Shown: positions 1 to 10,294 of the stretch, in pieces
How positions within the stretch are numbered: the first letter of the stretch is position 1
Layout of the letters: the number at the start of each line of letters is the position of its first letter
From: Sordariomycetes sp. S80-01Y
Taxonomy: Eukaryota; Ascomycota; Sordariomycetes
Assembly: GCA_037042185.1 (NCBI GenBank)
Contig: JAXQJY010000032.1
Coordinates: forward strand, 2,790,001 to 2,854,000
Direction: 5' to 3'
DNA length: 64,000 nt
The notes under the pieces: generated by a model
Seen by the model: only the letters and a program-made list of their open reading frames with translations
Database searches by the model: none
Told to the model about the DNA's origin: nothing
Position numbers and translations under genes: made by a program

Positions 1-1104
1 TGCGATGTCTGCTGACCACTGGAACAGATTCAATTTGGTGCCAGGACAGCGAAGATGGAGAGTGGCAAAGTCAAAGGCACGACCTTCATTACACCCTGAC
101 AAGGAATGACCAAGGCAAGTGCCTGACACCTCGGCGATGATGACGCAACAGATACTTCCGAGTTTCGCTTTGGGAACACCGTCGCTGGAGCGGTTGTGAG
201 TTTGCCGTTCGCGGCTAACCCTTCCATCCCGGCGGACGTCGAAAGGCGAGTACTTTGACGACTTAAAGGCAAGTCTGAGCCGAGGTCTGGTTGTTATTAC
301 CCTCGCCGGGAATGGTTGGAGGAGCTGGCCGGTCACAGTGTCGTAGATATGAGCATGTAGCTTGTCTACAATTCAACCAGGCCATCTTTGCTAGTCGTTC
401 ATATCAACACACCTACTTCCGCCACCTCTACAGTTTGTGCAGCCATGCACGGCTCATCTCGGTACACGGAGACATGACATGTGCGCTCGGTTCAACTATA
501 TTACAAATACTTTCCTTTTCTGGAGAGGAGAATAGGTTTTGCAAAGAGAATATTTACCAACGTCCAAATTCAAAGGTGCCGTGGAGGAGGATCCGCGTTG
601 GACTCCTGTCCAGGCTTCCAGGAATCGAAAAAGACTGTCTTGGTTCAGCTGGCGACATGCTGCCAGCAAAGGGACTCGATCGGCTCTCTGTGCTTCGTTA
701 CGCAAGATGGTCTCGGTGGTAGCGAGTCAAGTCGCCAGTAGGTAAGCAACGGAGAACTAGTGGATGTTTGTGGCCGGGGAGACCGAAGACATCTTCGTCA
801 CAAGAAACTGCTTGTTCACTATTTCCCAGAAGACCTTCGCAGTTCTGGAAGTTTGCCGTCCCCGGACCCTGCACCGACCATTGATGATCATTGATCATCA
901 CTCCTCGTACGCCTATCTCTGACGTCGCGGCTGAGCCCCGATCGGCTGGAACTGCTTTTCAGGATTGAGTATAATTGCCACTGGATCGAGTTGTATAAGC
1001 GGTATATAACGCAGAGGTTCTGGACGAGTTGCTGTGCTTGGCAAGCCCTTTTCACTTCTGGCCCCTGACTATCAACACAACCATCCGAATCTTAGAGGTC
1101 CAAA
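1..1104. other. Intergenic, upstream of secreted-protein gene
   Basis: No open frame here resembles a known family or shows a signal peptide, conserved motif or plausible exon chain. Short frames on both strands (for example 30-272 on the minus strand) look like chance. The last ~100 bases hold the putative core promoter of the gene starting at 1105. A gene cut by the window's left edge cannot be excluded. Confidence 0.5.
1003..1009 (+). promoter_or_regulatory. TATA box of the Cys-rich secreted protein gene
   Basis: TATATAA lies 96 bases before the ATG at 1105, a usual distance for a fungal TATA promoter. The sequence between it and the ATG contains no other ATG in good context. Inferred from position and consensus only. 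Confidence 0.45.
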
Positions 1105-2076
1105 ATGCACCTCAAAACGTCCATTATAGCTGCTTTGGCCGGCACTTCTCTTGCTCTTGATATGCCACTCTCTTCCCGAAAAGACTTCGAATGTCCCAAG
1201 TCTATGGCCTATAGTCCGTGGACCAAAGCCTGTTCGTGCCCACCCGGTCAAATATACGACCCTAAGAAGAAGTCCTGCAAAGGCCCCAAGGTCAAAGGCC
1301 CTTGGCCAAAGCCCTCCACCGACGACTTCTCTGTCAGTCAAGACGGTCTCGCTGCCTTTTGCGCGAAGACCCCCACCAGGATCGTGGAGTACGACGAACA
1401 GCACCAGTACTGCCAAGCCAGTGTAAGCACCTTGACCTTCAGCGGCACCAAGGATGTCCTAGACGAGCTCAAAAGCTGGTCTGGGAAGGATATAGATGTC
1501 GCAGATGGCGACCTCAGCCCCGAAATGAAGAACATCTGCGCCGGTCTGAGTGGCCTCTACCTCAAGGATGCCAGCGATGCCGTGGAGCTTTTCAACACCC
1601 CGAAATTCGGCCTTGACACTCTCCTCACTGATGTCCTTGGGTCGCTACCTAGGGGACTCCTGGACCTTATTGGATCCGTAACTTGCCTCATCGGCCTGGG
1701 CAAGCATTGTGAGATGGATTGCGTGTCGTGGTGCGTCTCCGGCTGTGGCAACTTCCTCGACGACCTCATTGGCGAGGACGGGCTTGTTGGAGGCTTGCTG
1801 GAGGATTTGAATGGACTCTGCATCTTGGATGGGGTATTGGAGGGGGTGGGAGGTTTCACGTGTGGGATTGATGACTTGCTATGTACAGTTGGGAACATCG
1901 TTGAAGGGTTGTTAGGGCTATTTGACTGTGCTTGTGATGGGGACGATGGAGACGATAACCAGGACGACGAGGATGATCATTGCAAAGAGAAATGCAAGCG
2001 AAGCACGCCCGGGCACTCCTGTCCTCCCGAGTGTGAAAAGGAGGGATACCCCAAGCCAAAGGTGGGGAGGTACTAA
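1105..2076 (+). CDS. Secreted cysteine-rich protein, function unknown
   Basis: Single-exon gene, 323 aa, ATG in good context (caaaATGc). Residues 1-18 form a typical signal peptide (MHLKTSIIAALAGTSLAL). The mature part has about 21 cysteines. Order: an N-terminal Cys cluster (ECPKS...ACSCPPG...KSC, roughly 30-58) of the size of a small disulfide or chitin-binding-like module, a Ser/Asp-rich middle, a Leu/Gly-rich segment (about 170-270) with paired Cys (CEMDCVSWCVSGC) and amphipathic GLL-type repeats, then an Asp-rich run (DGDDGDDNQDDEDD) and a short basic, Pro-rich Cys tail. I recognise no family. Secretion, many Cys and lack of a known domain make it a candidate effector or cell-surface protein; that is inference. 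A TATA box precedes it. Confidence 0.8.
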   Translation: MHLKTSIIAALAGTSLALDMPLSSRKDFECPKSMAYSPWTKACSCPPGQIYDPKKKSCKGPKVKGPWPKPSTDDFSVSQDGLAAFCAKTPTRIVEYDEQHQYCQASVSTLTFSGTKDVLDELKSWSGKDIDVADGDLSPEMKNICAGLSGLYLKDASDAVELFNTPKFGLDTLLTDVLGSLPRGLLDLIGSVTCLIGLGKHCEMDCVSWCVSGCGNFLDDLIGEDGLVGGLLEDLNGLCILDGVLEGVGGFTCGIDDLLCTVGNIVEGLLGLFDCACDGDDGDDNQDDEDDHCKEKCKRSTPGHSCPPECEKEGYPKPKVGRY

Positions 2077-2307
2077 GTTGAAGGCAATCTATGATTAGAG
2101 AAACTGTCCAGGTTTGGTCCGTAATTGATTAACATGCTGATCGCTTAGTACAGTTAGAAATACATCTGTTGGGTTCTGTTACAATTTTGGACGTCTTAAC
2201 ATGCGCTGCGACCTCCTTGACCTCTCAAGGGCCGCCTAGCGCAACGTTGGCTCGAGCTCCAACCGGAGACGCGCTTCCTCTTGCGAAGGCACCTTCTCTC
2301 CGTGCCA

Positions 2308-3745
2308 CTAGACCGGATCTACAATCTGCCTCCCCATACCATCCACCATAAACCCACTGAATGCCTCCTCGTCATTTCCATCGTACAGGAACTCTCTATC
2401 GTCCGTCTCGAGCGGGAGCTTCGCATACAGGCCCTCCCCAGCCTTCGGCCACATTGGCGGCATCTCATCGACCTCCATCTCCACCTCAGGATCGTCCTCC
2501 TCCTCAGGTATGATTTCTTGGGCTAGACGGGAGCGCTTCTGGGGCTTCTTAGTGGTAGGCGGTCGAGCGGGGCGTTTGATCTTGTTCTTCGCCTTGGAAT
2601 TGAGTAGGCTTGGGCCGTGGCGCGGACCACCAATTTTGGGTCGGGGTCGTGGAACGTCTTCATCAAGAGGTCTTTGCGGCTCTTCGATGTGGACGTACCA
2701 GTCAGGTGCGTTGAATATGGGGAGGTGAGGGTTGCGTTTGGAGACCGAGACCATGATCTGGTGGAGGAGATCAGGTTGGATCTGATCGCAGTAGAGCAGA
2801 AGATTAACAACATCGGTCTTCTTCATGGCATCAAAATACTCGTATCGCTGAGGCACTCAGTCAGTCATGATGCACAGTTAGCTCGGAAATGCAACGTACC
2901 TGAAATTCCGAGGCGCCCCTAGAATCAAAGCCTACGAGCTCAGGTCTATGCGGGACGGCATCGGGATACTGCGCGAGCCGCTCCTTGCGCATTCTCTCAA
3001 CCATCGCACGGCGGCTTGGCTCAAGAGGTCTTTTCGTTCCGTACGGATCTGCCCCTGGCTTTGTTGGGAGCTTCTTAACGATTTTCGGTTTCATCGGCGG
3101 CATGAACATGGTGTTTTGAGAGAAATCCGGAGGCCCCTCCTCTCGCTTTCGCTTGACTCCAGGATTCAACTCATCCCCCGTCTCAGCGATCTCCTGCGAC
3201 CCGGTTGCCGTCTCCTTCGTGGTCTCAAGAGCAGGGGGCGTTGATATGGCGCTTGAAGACGTACTTTGCTGCTGCTGCTGCGGCGCTTTTGGCGGTATAC
3301 TGACGCCCGTACTCATGCTCATGCTCTTCACAATCTTAGATCTCGCATCTTCGTAGGCGTTCTTATCAAGATTGTTGAGCCCGGCAGAAGCGTCTGACAA
3401 AGCCGAGTTGAACCCACTCAGACCTTTCTTTATCCTGTCCACAATCAGGGCTGTAGATTTCGAGAACTGGGGTGTGTAATTCGGTTGCGTGACGGAAGCG
3501 TTCCGTGACTGCGCAGATTCGGCTGATGTTTCGTGATGAGACTTGGGCGTTGAGAAGATTGCCGGGTTCGCGTGTTGATATGAGTGGTTCGAGCTGTACG
3601 TATGCTGAGAATCGCGAGAGCCCAGACGTGCCGGGTCAATTGGATCCATCGAGGTACAGCTAGTAGAAGGCAAAGCGTTCGAGCTCCAATAAGAGTCTTT
3701 AGACTCGTTTGACGCCGGGCGCGTCAGATCTGCATGGCCCGCCAT
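2308..3745 (-). CDS. Conserved fungal protein of unknown function, probably nuclear
   Basis: Two exons: 3745-2900 and 2847-2308, intron 2899-2848 (52 bp; donor GTACGT, branch-like CTGAC, acceptor CAG), giving 461 aa. I start at the ATG at 3745; the frame is open 15 bases further but only from a TTG. The N-terminal 190 residues are Ser/Thr/Gln-rich and probably disordered, with a QQQQQ run. A Lys/Arg-rich middle (VKRKREEGP, later KNKIKRPARPPTTKKPQKRSR) resembles nuclear localisation signals. After the splice junction is a short helical block (YFDAMKKTDVVNLLLYCDQI...DLLHQIMVSVSKRNPHLPIF) that looks like the only folded part; it faintly recalls the helical bundle of Sts1/Cut8 proteasome-tethering factors, but I do not claim homology. 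The C-terminal end is acidic. Gene certain, function unknown. Confidence 0.75.
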
Positions 3746-5899
3746 GTTGAATGATCGCAACTATGGGCGCGGCATCAGATGTGGTGATGGTGGCCGTTGC
3801 TGGGCCTAGGGAGTGAGGACGGTGGACGATTTGAAAATCGAAGGAATGCGTGGAATCGATTGCTTCAAATGAATCGGAAATGGAGAGATAACGCGTCGAA
3901 CCGAGCAAGTTGATGTGAAGTGAAATTGAAGTTGAGGTTCATATTCAAGGAAAGCGATGAATCTGGAATAGCGAATTGCACACGTGATCTCATACAGCGC
4001 ATCGTTCACTGAGGTGCCACTGCCACTGACGCCCATAAGTACCTGTAGGACCTGAAGGTATGAGACCCTGCTAAATGGACTCGGTCTCGGCATTGGCATA
4101 AAAACAGGACAGTACCACGACATAGAATTGTAGAGTCTACCATTTACGACAATTAATTTAATATGAATGGGCGATGTTTTTATCCAGTGTCTTTACTTCA
4201 TTTCACGTCCAGGAACCCAACATGGATTCGCACCCAATACTGGGGTGCTTCAGTGCAAGAGCTACTGTAGTTCTGGGCTTGGGCGGTCTCAGCGTGCGCT
4301 TGTGTCTGGGTTTGGGCAATCGGGGTAAAGACTGGTCTCTCTTGAAATTTTGTTTATTCTAGTCCAAAGACGGGTGGTGCCATGTCGAGTACTCAAAGTT
4401 TCAGGCTGCACAAGACTGCCGTCTTTGGGAGGGTCATTCTTAGCGCAACTTTGATCGTTCAGCAATAACGGGATCTGTGTAATCATTCACGACGACGAAA
4501 CATCTGCAAGAAAGTGCCAGCATCTCTTGTCTCCGCGACGATTCCCACCAGCGGCTTGAACCTGGGCATAGACTGTTCCCCGTCGGAGGGTGTCGGCCCA
4601 TCAAGTCTACTCAGGTTCCGCTGAGATGGCTTTGAAGGTACGCTATATTTGGGTCTACCTCTATCTTGAATTAATGGAGGGAACTAAGTGTGAACCGACA
4701 TATAAGCCTAGACGCACTGGCGGGTACATGCAGTCAGGATCCCGTTACAGCTGTCGCCCACAAAATCAGAGCGAAAGCGTGGTGTGCTAGGCTTTCCTGT
4801 TAACACATTACCCTTCCTGTGCATTCTAGCAGCGATATCTTGACGGTCTCACAGTGCTTTTCAAAGCTGGCGCAGTATTCAGCCGGATCTAAAAACGCGC
4901 TGACAAGAAGACAGACCGCCTCATATCGTGGGATTTCAAGGTCGATAATCGAAAAGACAGGGTTGAATCGGCCTAAAGCTTTCCTGCTGCTACTATTTAT
5001 TGAAGAACAGCTCTTTGTTACGCTCGGCCTATGGTCCAGTATTACCTCTCAACAGGGCTTTGACGTTACAGTGGCCTGTGCCCCAAGGTGGCTGCTATTG
5101 TGAGTAGCAACGGCGCTCCATTGGGACCTAATCCTGAATCGTGCACGACGGGCCATAGTTGGGGGCCGCGCAGGGACAAACTCCTCCTGGACTTCCTCTG
5201 CACACTGTTCTCGTGGTGGTGGCTGGTTAATGCTCCTACCGGGTTCTGCTGGGGCTTGGTTTATCTCATCTAACAACTGCGCTCCATATGAGGTGCAAAC
5301 AGACGAAAGGCTCTAGCACGAAGGGCAGTATGATTTTTTTAGGGTAGTATTCTGAGCCGCGCCCCAATCATGCACGGATGACAAGGTCGTCCTGCAAACG
5401 CCGACTCAGCCTCGCTCGGACGCAGCTACCGTTCAAGCTCCCAACCAACATACTCCTATCCCGAACGGCACATAACGCACGATCCCTGCAGCGTTACGAT
5501 CGGCCGCCGTCTGGAATAGATTTACTTTACAAAGTACGTTCTCTCATGAGCTCCCGCCCCAAGATGTTTGCTTGGCTCATGAGGTCGCATCGCGGCGCCG
5601 ACGCCCCCGCGACGAACCATCAAATGCAAGCCCGTGGCCCCCGTGAACATGGATGGCCGCGATCCGAGCGCAGAAGCTTAATTTTAGACTGATCTGATCT
5701 GTCTTTGTGTTGATGGTCTAGTGTCTTATGGATTAAAAGACGTGAACTCGCTGGTTGACAAGACTCGATCTGTTCCTCGACATCTTCTTCCTTGATTGCG
5801 TTGTGGAACTTCCTTTCGTCTGGGCTCGAGACCGCTCACATCCGGTTCAGACACATTTTCGATCAATTCATCCCCTGTCTCCAGAGCCCATGCTTCAAG
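3746..5899. other. Intergenic (2.15 kb), divergent promoters
   Basis: Lies between the start of the minus-strand gene at 3745 and the plus-strand gene at 5900. Frames up to about 105 codons exist but none has a recognisable domain, a signal peptide or an exon chain. A CACGTGAT E-box-like site is at 3981-3988, about 240 bases before the minus-strand ATG. I see no tRNA or repeat here. Confidence 0.5.
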
Positions 5900-6742
5900 A
5901 TGGCTCGAACACTGCTATCCCGCAATACCCTATCAGCTAGCTCTCCAGCCACCAAAGCAGGCTTGATTGCCCTCATCGTAGTCGTCTCAACCGTGTCCAC
6001 CATGGTCATCCTCCTTCTCATTCTCAAGAAATACAAAAGACGCCAGTATGAGACCCTGCCACAGAGGATTCCTTACATGACCGGCATGGCTGAGCTCAGC
6101 GTCAAGGCACGGAATACGTCACAAGAGGACGCGGAGGAGCACCGGGAGCTACAACGGCAGTTCATGATTCGCAAGTCACTGGCCAGTCGAACCCCCTCCA
6201 GAACAGAGTCCAGGATGGAGAGAGACTCCAGGGAAGCGACAAGGTCGAGCTCAGACTATGATTCTGAGGACGATGATTTGAGGCCTGCGAGCTTGATGAG
6301 TGATTGGAAGGAGTTTGAGGCGAATGTTCAGAGGGAACGGTCGGCGTCTTTGGAGAAGCACCCAAGTCTTCAGAATATGAAGCACCCTTTGGCGCGACAT
6401 GGTTCAGGCTATGGACGGGAGGTGTCATCGCCGGCGCTGTCGGAGCTGTCAAGGACAGTACCCCTTCGTCCGTCTTCTCTTCACAACGCCGTCACTGCTC
6501 CTCCACCTGCAGCAAGCCTTACTCGTTTACCTCAGAACCGCCTGATGCGCAGCACTATCCAAGTGCCACCTCCTCGAAGGGCAACTATCGACCAAACGAA
6601 GACGGTCCAGCCGCGGCGAGCGACCTTCGATTCGGCCAAACCCATGCCACGCAGAGGCACTTTCGACACGGTGCCAGAGGAGCACAACAGTGTGCCATTG
6701 GCAGAGAAGTACGTCGAAAAGCGAGGGTACAACTGGATCTAG
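5900..6742 (+). CDS. Single-pass membrane protein, unknown function
   Basis: Uninterrupted frame, 280 aa, from the first ATG of the frame (5900); 36 further codons upstream are open but begin only at a TTG. Residues about 21-42 form one transmembrane helix (GLIALIVVVSTVSTMVILLLIL) followed by the basic stop-transfer KKYKRRQY, predicting a short outer N-terminus and a long cytosolic tail. The tail is hydrophilic and Ser/Arg-rich, with an acidic patch (SDYDSEDDDLRP) and near the C-terminus three similar Arg-Arg-Ala/Gly-Thr-Phe/Ile-Asp units (PRRATIDQ, PRRATFDS, PRRGTFDT). These repeats look like basophilic kinase sites (RRxT), so phosphorylation is plausible. No family recognised. The gene ends 139 bp from the convergent TRP4 gene. 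Confidence 0.72.
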   Translation: MARTLLSRNTLSASSPATKAGLIALIVVVSTVSTMVILLLILKKYKRRQYETLPQRIPYMTGMAELSVKARNTSQEDAEEHRELQRQFMIRKSLASRTPSRTESRMERDSREATRSSSDYDSEDDDLRPASLMSDWKEFEANVQRERSASLEKHPSLQNMKHPLARHGSGYGREVSSPALSELSRTVPLRPSSLHNAVTAPPPAASLTRLPQNRLMRSTIQVPPPRRATIDQTKTVQPRRATFDSAKPMPRRGTFDTVPEEHNSVPLAEKYVEKRGYNWI

Positions 6743-6881
6743 GCAGAGCACTATCATCTGTGGCGTTCTCGATAAGGGGTTAGGCACAGTGTTGGATCGA
6801 AATCAATATCTTGCAATTACAGATTAAGGAACTTCCCAATATGAAAGCCTTTTGCTCCTCCTCCACCAACGATTACAAGGC

Positions 6882-8169
6882 TTACTCCGAGTTTTCCAAC
6901 TCATTCGTAATGTCAACAAATGACACCCACTGCTTCCAAGCCTCACCGCTCTTCAGTGCCCAGCGCGCTCTCCTGACACCCTCTTTCCAGCGCTGCCCGC
7001 CGGGCCCACGCTCTTGAATGACCTGACCGTCGTCCCCCTTCCCCATGTTGCTGAATTCCGACTCGCAGAGCCCTGATGTCACGAAGAGTGCGGAAACGTT
7101 GATGAGAACGAACTCAAGCAGAGGATCGTCATCTGGCAGCTCGTTGTGCAGGATGCGGCGGAGGATTTCGGCATTTTCGGCGGGCCCCTTTCCAGATGAG
7201 ACTTGATCAAGAGCGTGGTTGCTGATACCGAAGTCGCTTGGCTGCGCACGGAAATGCTCCACGAAAATCTCACCTCCAGGTGTCTTCTCCTGGAGCATCC
7301 AGCACAACGTAGGCCCAGCGCAGCTAACTTCGTCGAGCTCCTCCTCTCCACAGACGATGAGAGCCTTCCTACATCCAGCCATACGCAGAGCCTCTGCGAA
7401 TGCCGGACCAAGGTCTTTCCTCGCAACACCAATGACTCTCGCCTCGAGCACCTCCTCGACAGGATTGGACAAGGGACCCACGTTGTTGAAGATTGTCCTC
7501 CAAGGCAGTTGCTTTCGAATGGGCGCTACGTAGCGCATGCCTGTGTGGAAGACCGGTGCGAAGAGGAAGCTGTAATTGGTGGCAGAGTATACCTTCGCCA
7601 AGTTTGCGGGTGTGACGTTGTTGATGATTGGCGGTCTTGGTTGCATCTGGTTGACCAAGTCGGCGCTACCAGACTTAGAGGTACTGGCCCTGTTGCCATG
7701 CTTTGATACGAATAGCAACGCCGAGGCAATAATGGACGAGGTCGTACTGATGTTGAAGGTGTCATGAGAGTCACCCCCAGTCCCAACTATATCACACTTT
7801 AACGTATTAGCGCATAGTTTGAGACATTCTGCCACCTGGACTCACAAGACCGCCCCTGTACTGTCCTTCCTTTCTCCCCCTCTTGTCGATGATCTCTCTC
7901 AGCTCCTGCACCGGAATAGGAGCGCAGGCCTTCTGCATAGCAGCAGCGCATTTTGCCAGTACTTCTGCCTCGAAATCTAACCTCGTAAAGTGCAGTGCCA
8001 TCAACAACGAAGCTGTTTGAGCCTCTGTGACTTGGTTTGTGAAGAAATGAGCGATAGCGTCGGCAATGTCGTCGGCTGTGACCTTGCCATTGAGCGGCCA
8101 CATCTTTGACAGCAGCGGCTTGATATCCACTAGAGGCAATGCCTCCCCTTGGTTGTTTTGAGACGACAT
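6882..8169 (-). CDS. TRP4: Anthranilate phosphoribosyltransferase
   Basis: Transfers the phosphoribosyl group of PRPP to anthranilate, an early committed step of tryptophan synthesis. Two exons: 8169-7846 and 7796-6882, intron 7845-7797 (49 bp, donor GTGAGT, acceptor AAG), 412 aa. The splice restores the family signature at its junction: L|CDIVGTGGDSHDTFNIST, with the glycine-rich PRPP-binding GTGGD at residues 113-117. Other family blocks follow: KHGNRASTSKSGSADL, the helix region FAPVFHTGMRYVAPIRKQL and FNNVGPLSNP. The N-terminal helical domain (ADDIADAIAHFFTNQVTEAQTAS) is also typical. Length fits fungal members. A polar C-terminal tail with little conservation follows the catalytic core. 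It shares a 1.07 kb divergent promoter with TFIIB. Confidence 0.93.
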
Positions 8170-9244
8170 CCTTAAAAGGTAATATGAACAGACGTTTTTT
8201 GCGAACAGAGTTGAAACGAGCGAAAGAACAAGATAAAGAGAAAGAAGAATGCAATATTATGCCTCAATGGCTCAATGTGGAATTCAGACTGGTCAGCGCG
8301 AGCAACAATGGCGTCCGTCAACGGAGCGGTGCCAGTGAGTCCGCCATGGTGGGGGCAAATGAGCTAAGCTAGATTGGGTGGACAAGGATTGATAATGGAG
8401 GCGGTGCTCACGTGACTCTTAGTGGTCGATGACCTGCTGACTCACCGGGGGCGAGAAGCTTCTCTTGGCTCCAGGGAGCGCTGCTGCACAAAGCCCGCCG
8501 CCTCTCACCCTTCCGTCAGCCGCCATTCTCTCCCCAACAACCTCAAACCAACCCGTTCACTCGCCGCCAGAAGACGGTCAACACTCGCTCGCACGCTCAT
8601 TTTCGACGCTCCGATCGTACGGACCCCTTCGACGCCGACTTTTCCCTGCTCTGATAGCTGCGCGCAGCTTCGGACGCCTTCACTGGTTTCGCGAACAGTC
8701 GGCCGGCAGAGTTTTCCCGCCCGCTTCCAAGCAACTTCATCACTCGATAGTCCGCCTTCATCGATTTCCATCACCCGCTCGAGCGCCGCGAATAGGATTG
8801 CCATCGCGCTGTCTTGCAGATCTCGAGTTTTCTCGTTCCCTGCGCCTCGAGTGGTTTGTCTGCCTGGCTCAGTATCTCGGCGACGATGGTTAACAGAAAT
8901 AGTGCTTGCCGTTGAGGCAGAAGGTTGAGATAAACATATTCCAGTGTCCCACACACCACTGCTCCTTGCGCCAACCTCCCAGGTTTTGCCCGGTAACGCT
9001 TTGTCTGGCGCGAGTACAAAGCACACAATCCCCGCAAACCGCCAAAGTGCATTCACCACTTTTTCTACAAGCTGTTAACAATCATCTCTGGACCTGCGAG
9101 TCATTTCAGAAGGACGCGACACTTCGAAGATCGATTGCCAAGAAACAAATCCAACTGCGCAGGCGCAAGAAGGAGGCTAAGAGAGCACAAAAAGTCTTCG
9201 ACAAATCCAGCAGCATCTACTCGGCTAGACCCTACGCTCCCAAG
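8170..9244. other. Divergent promoter between TRP4 and TFIIB genes
   Basis: Contains a TCACGTGACTCTT element at 8408-8420 and a long pyrimidine-rich stretch near 8480-8880 on the plus strand, typical of fungal leaders. The frame of TFIIB stays open upstream from about 8906 but has no ATG there. I see no separate gene. Confidence 0.5.
8408..8420 (+). promoter_or_regulatory. E-box element TCACGTGACTCTT
   Basis: The CACGTG core is the recognition site of bHLH factors such as yeast Cbf1; the same 13 bases recur at 24846-24858 in another divergent promoter of this window. It lies 239 bases before the TRP4 ATG and 825 bases before the TFIIB ATG. Binding is inferred from sequence only. Confidence 0.4.
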
Positions 9245-10294
9245 ATGCTGGCTTCGCCTGGGGACCCCGGGACCGGGGCCTTCAAGGAAGACTTGAACAA
9301 CATTTTATGTTGCCCGGACTGCAGAGAGATTCCACCCAACTTGGTGGAGGAGTATTCCTCTGGCGACATGGTCTGCCAAAGCTGCGGTGTCGTCGTTGGT
9401 ACCCGCATCATCGACACTCGATCTGAGTGGCGTACTTTCGCCAACGATGATCAGAACGGTGATGATCCCAGTCGTGTTGGTGGCCACCAAGACGAGTTTG
9501 TGGACGGAGAGGGCCTGTCTACCGGGATTGCGTTCTCTGAGACCAAGCAGCACAAAGCTTTGGCTCGCAACCAAAACAACTCGTCAAACGATAAGAGCCA
9601 GAAGAACCTGACCCAGGGTTACCGCGAAATCGTCAACCTGTGTGAGGCCATCAACATGGGGCAGAACGTTAGCAATGCCGCCAAACACATTTTCAAGCTT
9701 GTCGACAAGCACAAGGTTTTGCGAGGGAAGCCTCAAGAGGTCATTATTGCTGGCTGCATCTTTGTTGCCTGTCGTCAGAATAATGTTCCCAGAACCTTCC
9801 GCGAAATCTTCAACCTTACCAATGTGGGTAAGAAGGAAGTCGGAAGAGTCTTCAAGCAGCTGCAATCGTTTCTGCAAAAGATCCGCGACGAGGACGAGAC
9901 CGAGCCTGCTACTGGCCTCGATACCGTCACTGCTTACGAGAACACTACCACTAGTGCTGCTGACCTCTGTGGTCGGTACGTTTCTCAGCTTGGCTTCAAG
10001 CAGCAGCAGAAGATTGCCAACCTCGCCCGTAAGATTGCCATCGAGGGCCAGAAGGATGTGCGCATAGGAGGTCGGTCTCCTTTATCTGTTGCCGCCGCGT
10101 GCATCTACATGGTCTGCCATCTGGTTGGCGAGCCCAAGCCCTCTGCCGACATTGCACAGCACTGCGGTGTTAGCGATGGCACCGTTAAGACGGCCTACAA
10201 GATTCTGTACGGGCTGAAGGATACTCTCATCAAGCCTGAGATGATCGAGAAGGATGGTGCCGATCCGTCCAAGATTCCTCATGTCCAGGCTTAG
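9245..10294 (+). CDS. SUA7: Transcription initiation factor TFIIB
   Basis: General RNA polymerase II initiation factor that bridges TBP on the promoter and the polymerase. One exon, 349 aa, close to yeast Sua7 (345 aa). N-terminal zinc ribbon with C23, C26 (CPDC) and C44, C47 (CQSC); then the B-reader/linker (IIDTRSEWRTFANDD); then two cyclin-like repeats, the first around YREIVNLCEAINMGQNVSNAAKHIFK with AGCIFVACRQNNVPRTFREI, the second around CGRYVSQLGFKQQQKIANLARKI with SPLSVAAACIYMVCHL and GVSDGTVKTAYKILY. I chose the ATG at 9245 because it matches the family's N-terminus. The same frame is open for 113 codons upstream without any ATG, so an N-terminally extended protein is unlikely. Confidence 0.95.
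   Translation: MLASPGDPGTGAFKEDLNNILCCPDCREIPPNLVEEYSSGDMVCQSCGVVVGTRIIDTRSEWRTFANDDQNGDDPSRVGGHQDEFVDGEGLSTGIAFSETKQHKALARNQNNSSNDKSQKNLTQGYREIVNLCEAINMGQNVSNAAKHIFKLVDKHKVLRGKPQEVIIAGCIFVACRQNNVPRTFREIFNLTNVGKKEVGRVFKQLQSFLQKIRDEDETEPATGLDTVTAYENTTTSAADLCGRYVSQLGFKQQQKIANLARKIAIEGQKDVRIGGRSPLSVAAACIYMVCHLVGEPKPSADIAQHCGVSDGTVKTAYKILYGLKDTLIKPEMIEKDGADPSKIPHVQA

Noticed and set aside
8906-9244. N-terminal extension of TFIIB
   Set aside because: No ATG in frame, and the ATG at 9245 gives the family's normal length and N-terminus.
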